From contig NZ_JAIQYZ010000002.1 of the NCBI RefSeq assembly GCF_020164495.1, positions 124,001-188,000 on the forward strand: a stretch of 64,000 nucleotides of DNA, written 5' to 3'. The notes below the pieces were generated by a model, which saw only the letters and a list, made by a program, of their open reading frames with translations, ran no database searches and was not told the DNA's origin. This stretch comes from Psychroflexus lacisalsi. GTDB taxonomy: Bacteria > Bacteroidota > Bacteroidia > Flavobacteriales > Flavobacteriaceae. Made by a program: the position numbers and the translations under genes. Below are positions 63,446 through 64,000 of the stretch, in pieces. Every line of letters begins with the position of its first letter. Within the stretch, counting starts at the first letter, position 1.

Positions 63446-64000
63446 ATGACAACAACAAGAACATTTTATTCTTTTACTCTAATGATAGTCTTAGCTTTTG
63501 CAACAATGTCTTGCAATCAAAAATCAGATCAAAAAGAGGATTCGGCAAAAGAAACAGTTATGTCTTCTGATGGGGCAAGTAAAGCAGACAAAAAAACTGA
63601 ATCAATTGATGCTGAAGCAACGTTCACCTTACCAGACTTACCTTACACTTATGATGCGTTAGCACCTTATATCGACGAACTTACCATGAGAACACATCAT
63701 GGTAAACACTTTCAAGGCTACACTAATAAACTCAATAAAGCTATTGAAAACACGGAATTTAAAGAAAGCTCAATCACTGAAATTTTAAAATCGGTTGATC
63801 CAAATTCTTCTGCGACTCGAAATAACGGCGGTGGATATTATAACCATAAACTATTTTTTGAGAGTCTTTCTCCAGAACCAAAACTAAAGCCTGGAGGTGA
63901 ATTAATGGATGCCATTGAAACTGATTTTGGTTCTTACGATGCTTTTATAGATGAGTTCTCCAAAACAGCTGGGAGTGTTTTTGGTTCAGGCTGGGCTTGG
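63446..64000 (+). CDS. Fe/Mn superoxide dismutase with lipoprotein signal, cut by window edge
   Basis: The frame gives 185 residues to the window end. It starts with a lipoprotein signal (MIVLAFATMSC, Cys23) and a charged Lys/Glu/Ser linker of about 40 residues. The SOD domain begins TFTLPDLPYTYDALAPYIDE. It has the first metal His in THHGKHFQGYTNKLN and a second in YYNHKLFFESLSPEPKL, and GSGWAW is at the edge. It would remove superoxide at the cell envelope. The last metal ligands (DxWEHAY) lie beyond 64000. Confidence 0.9.
   Translation, partial: MTTTRTFYSFTLMIVLAFATMSCNQKSDQKEDSAKETVMSSDGASKADKKTESIDAEATFTLPDLPYTYDALAPYIDELTMRTHHGKHFQGYTNKLNKAIENTEFKESSITEILKSVDPNSSATRNNGGGYYNHKLFFESLSPEPKLKPGGELMDAIETDFGSYDAFIDEFSKTAGSVFGSGWAW

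Overview
The window looks like AT-rich chromosomal DNA of a marine-type Flavobacteriia (Bacteroidetes). Signs are a DUF3276/PUR-type protein, a long NusB, a nos cluster next to a NosA/OprC-like copper receptor, cydAB, promoters of the Bacteroidetes type (TTG-N19-TAnnTTTG, exact before trxA and tRNA-Asp), and the absence of strong Shine-Dalgarno sites. All functional names come from motifs read by eye; no database search was possible.

Region 1 (1 to about 21.3 kb) is accessory DNA, almost all read on the minus strand. It has a cut-off HNH-like gene, a repeat-flanked secreted protein, and a mobile-element backbone (HTH/excisionase-like gene, DUF6371-like primase, 5'-truncated DUF3987-like gene). 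The backbone encloses a tight operon: a fused restriction-methylation enzyme, a 3-TM protein, three overlapping tiny related proteins not previously called, an Abi-like membrane protein, a GmrSD-like DUF262/DUF1524 nuclease and a retropepsin-like protease. A junkyard of truncated genes follows (13.0-14.3 kb). Next comes a block with a DnaB-like protein that lost its Walker A, an unknown partner, a UDG-fold-like protein, a WYL regulator plus AAA+ ATPase, and a PD-(D/E)XK nuclease gene broken by one in-frame stop. A 164-bp inverted-repeat element with a 38-bp perfect palindrome sits before the nuclease.

Region 2 (21.3-34.6 kb) carries a hybrid sensor kinase with a degenerate first receiver, an ATP-grasp protein, an AmpG-like MFS transporter, an agarase-like lipoprotein hydrolase, a YciI protein, a serine hydrolase and a PLP enzyme, with gaps holding decayed fragments. 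Region 3 (34.6-44.2 kb) is core housekeeping: YkuK-type RNase H-like protein, tRNA-Asp, DUF58, thioredoxin, redoxin, YajC, DUF1573, NusB, ABC exporter, DUF3276, TonB and AraC.

Region 4 (44.5-64 kb) is respiration, nitrogen oxides and copper: cydAB, an ABC-2 export operon whose membrane fusion protein is fused in frame to an inverted nosL fragment, a truncated nosD followed by nosF and nosY (nosZ absent), Ric, a heme-copper-oxidase-like membrane protein, CbpA/CbpM, a cupin, hemerythrin, truncated hemoglobin, a Crp/Fnr regulator, a small Cys-containing membrane protein and a copper-type TonB receptor, then a lipoprotein superoxide dismutase cut by the window end. Four promoters here (ric, cupin, hemoglobin operon, copper-receptor operon) each carry a TGA-N6-TCA palindrome centred exactly 29.5 bp upstream of the TA of a TAnnTTTG-type -7 element. 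This predicts a local nitrosative-stress/copper regulon of the neighbouring Crp/Fnr protein, the strongest regulatory signal in the window.
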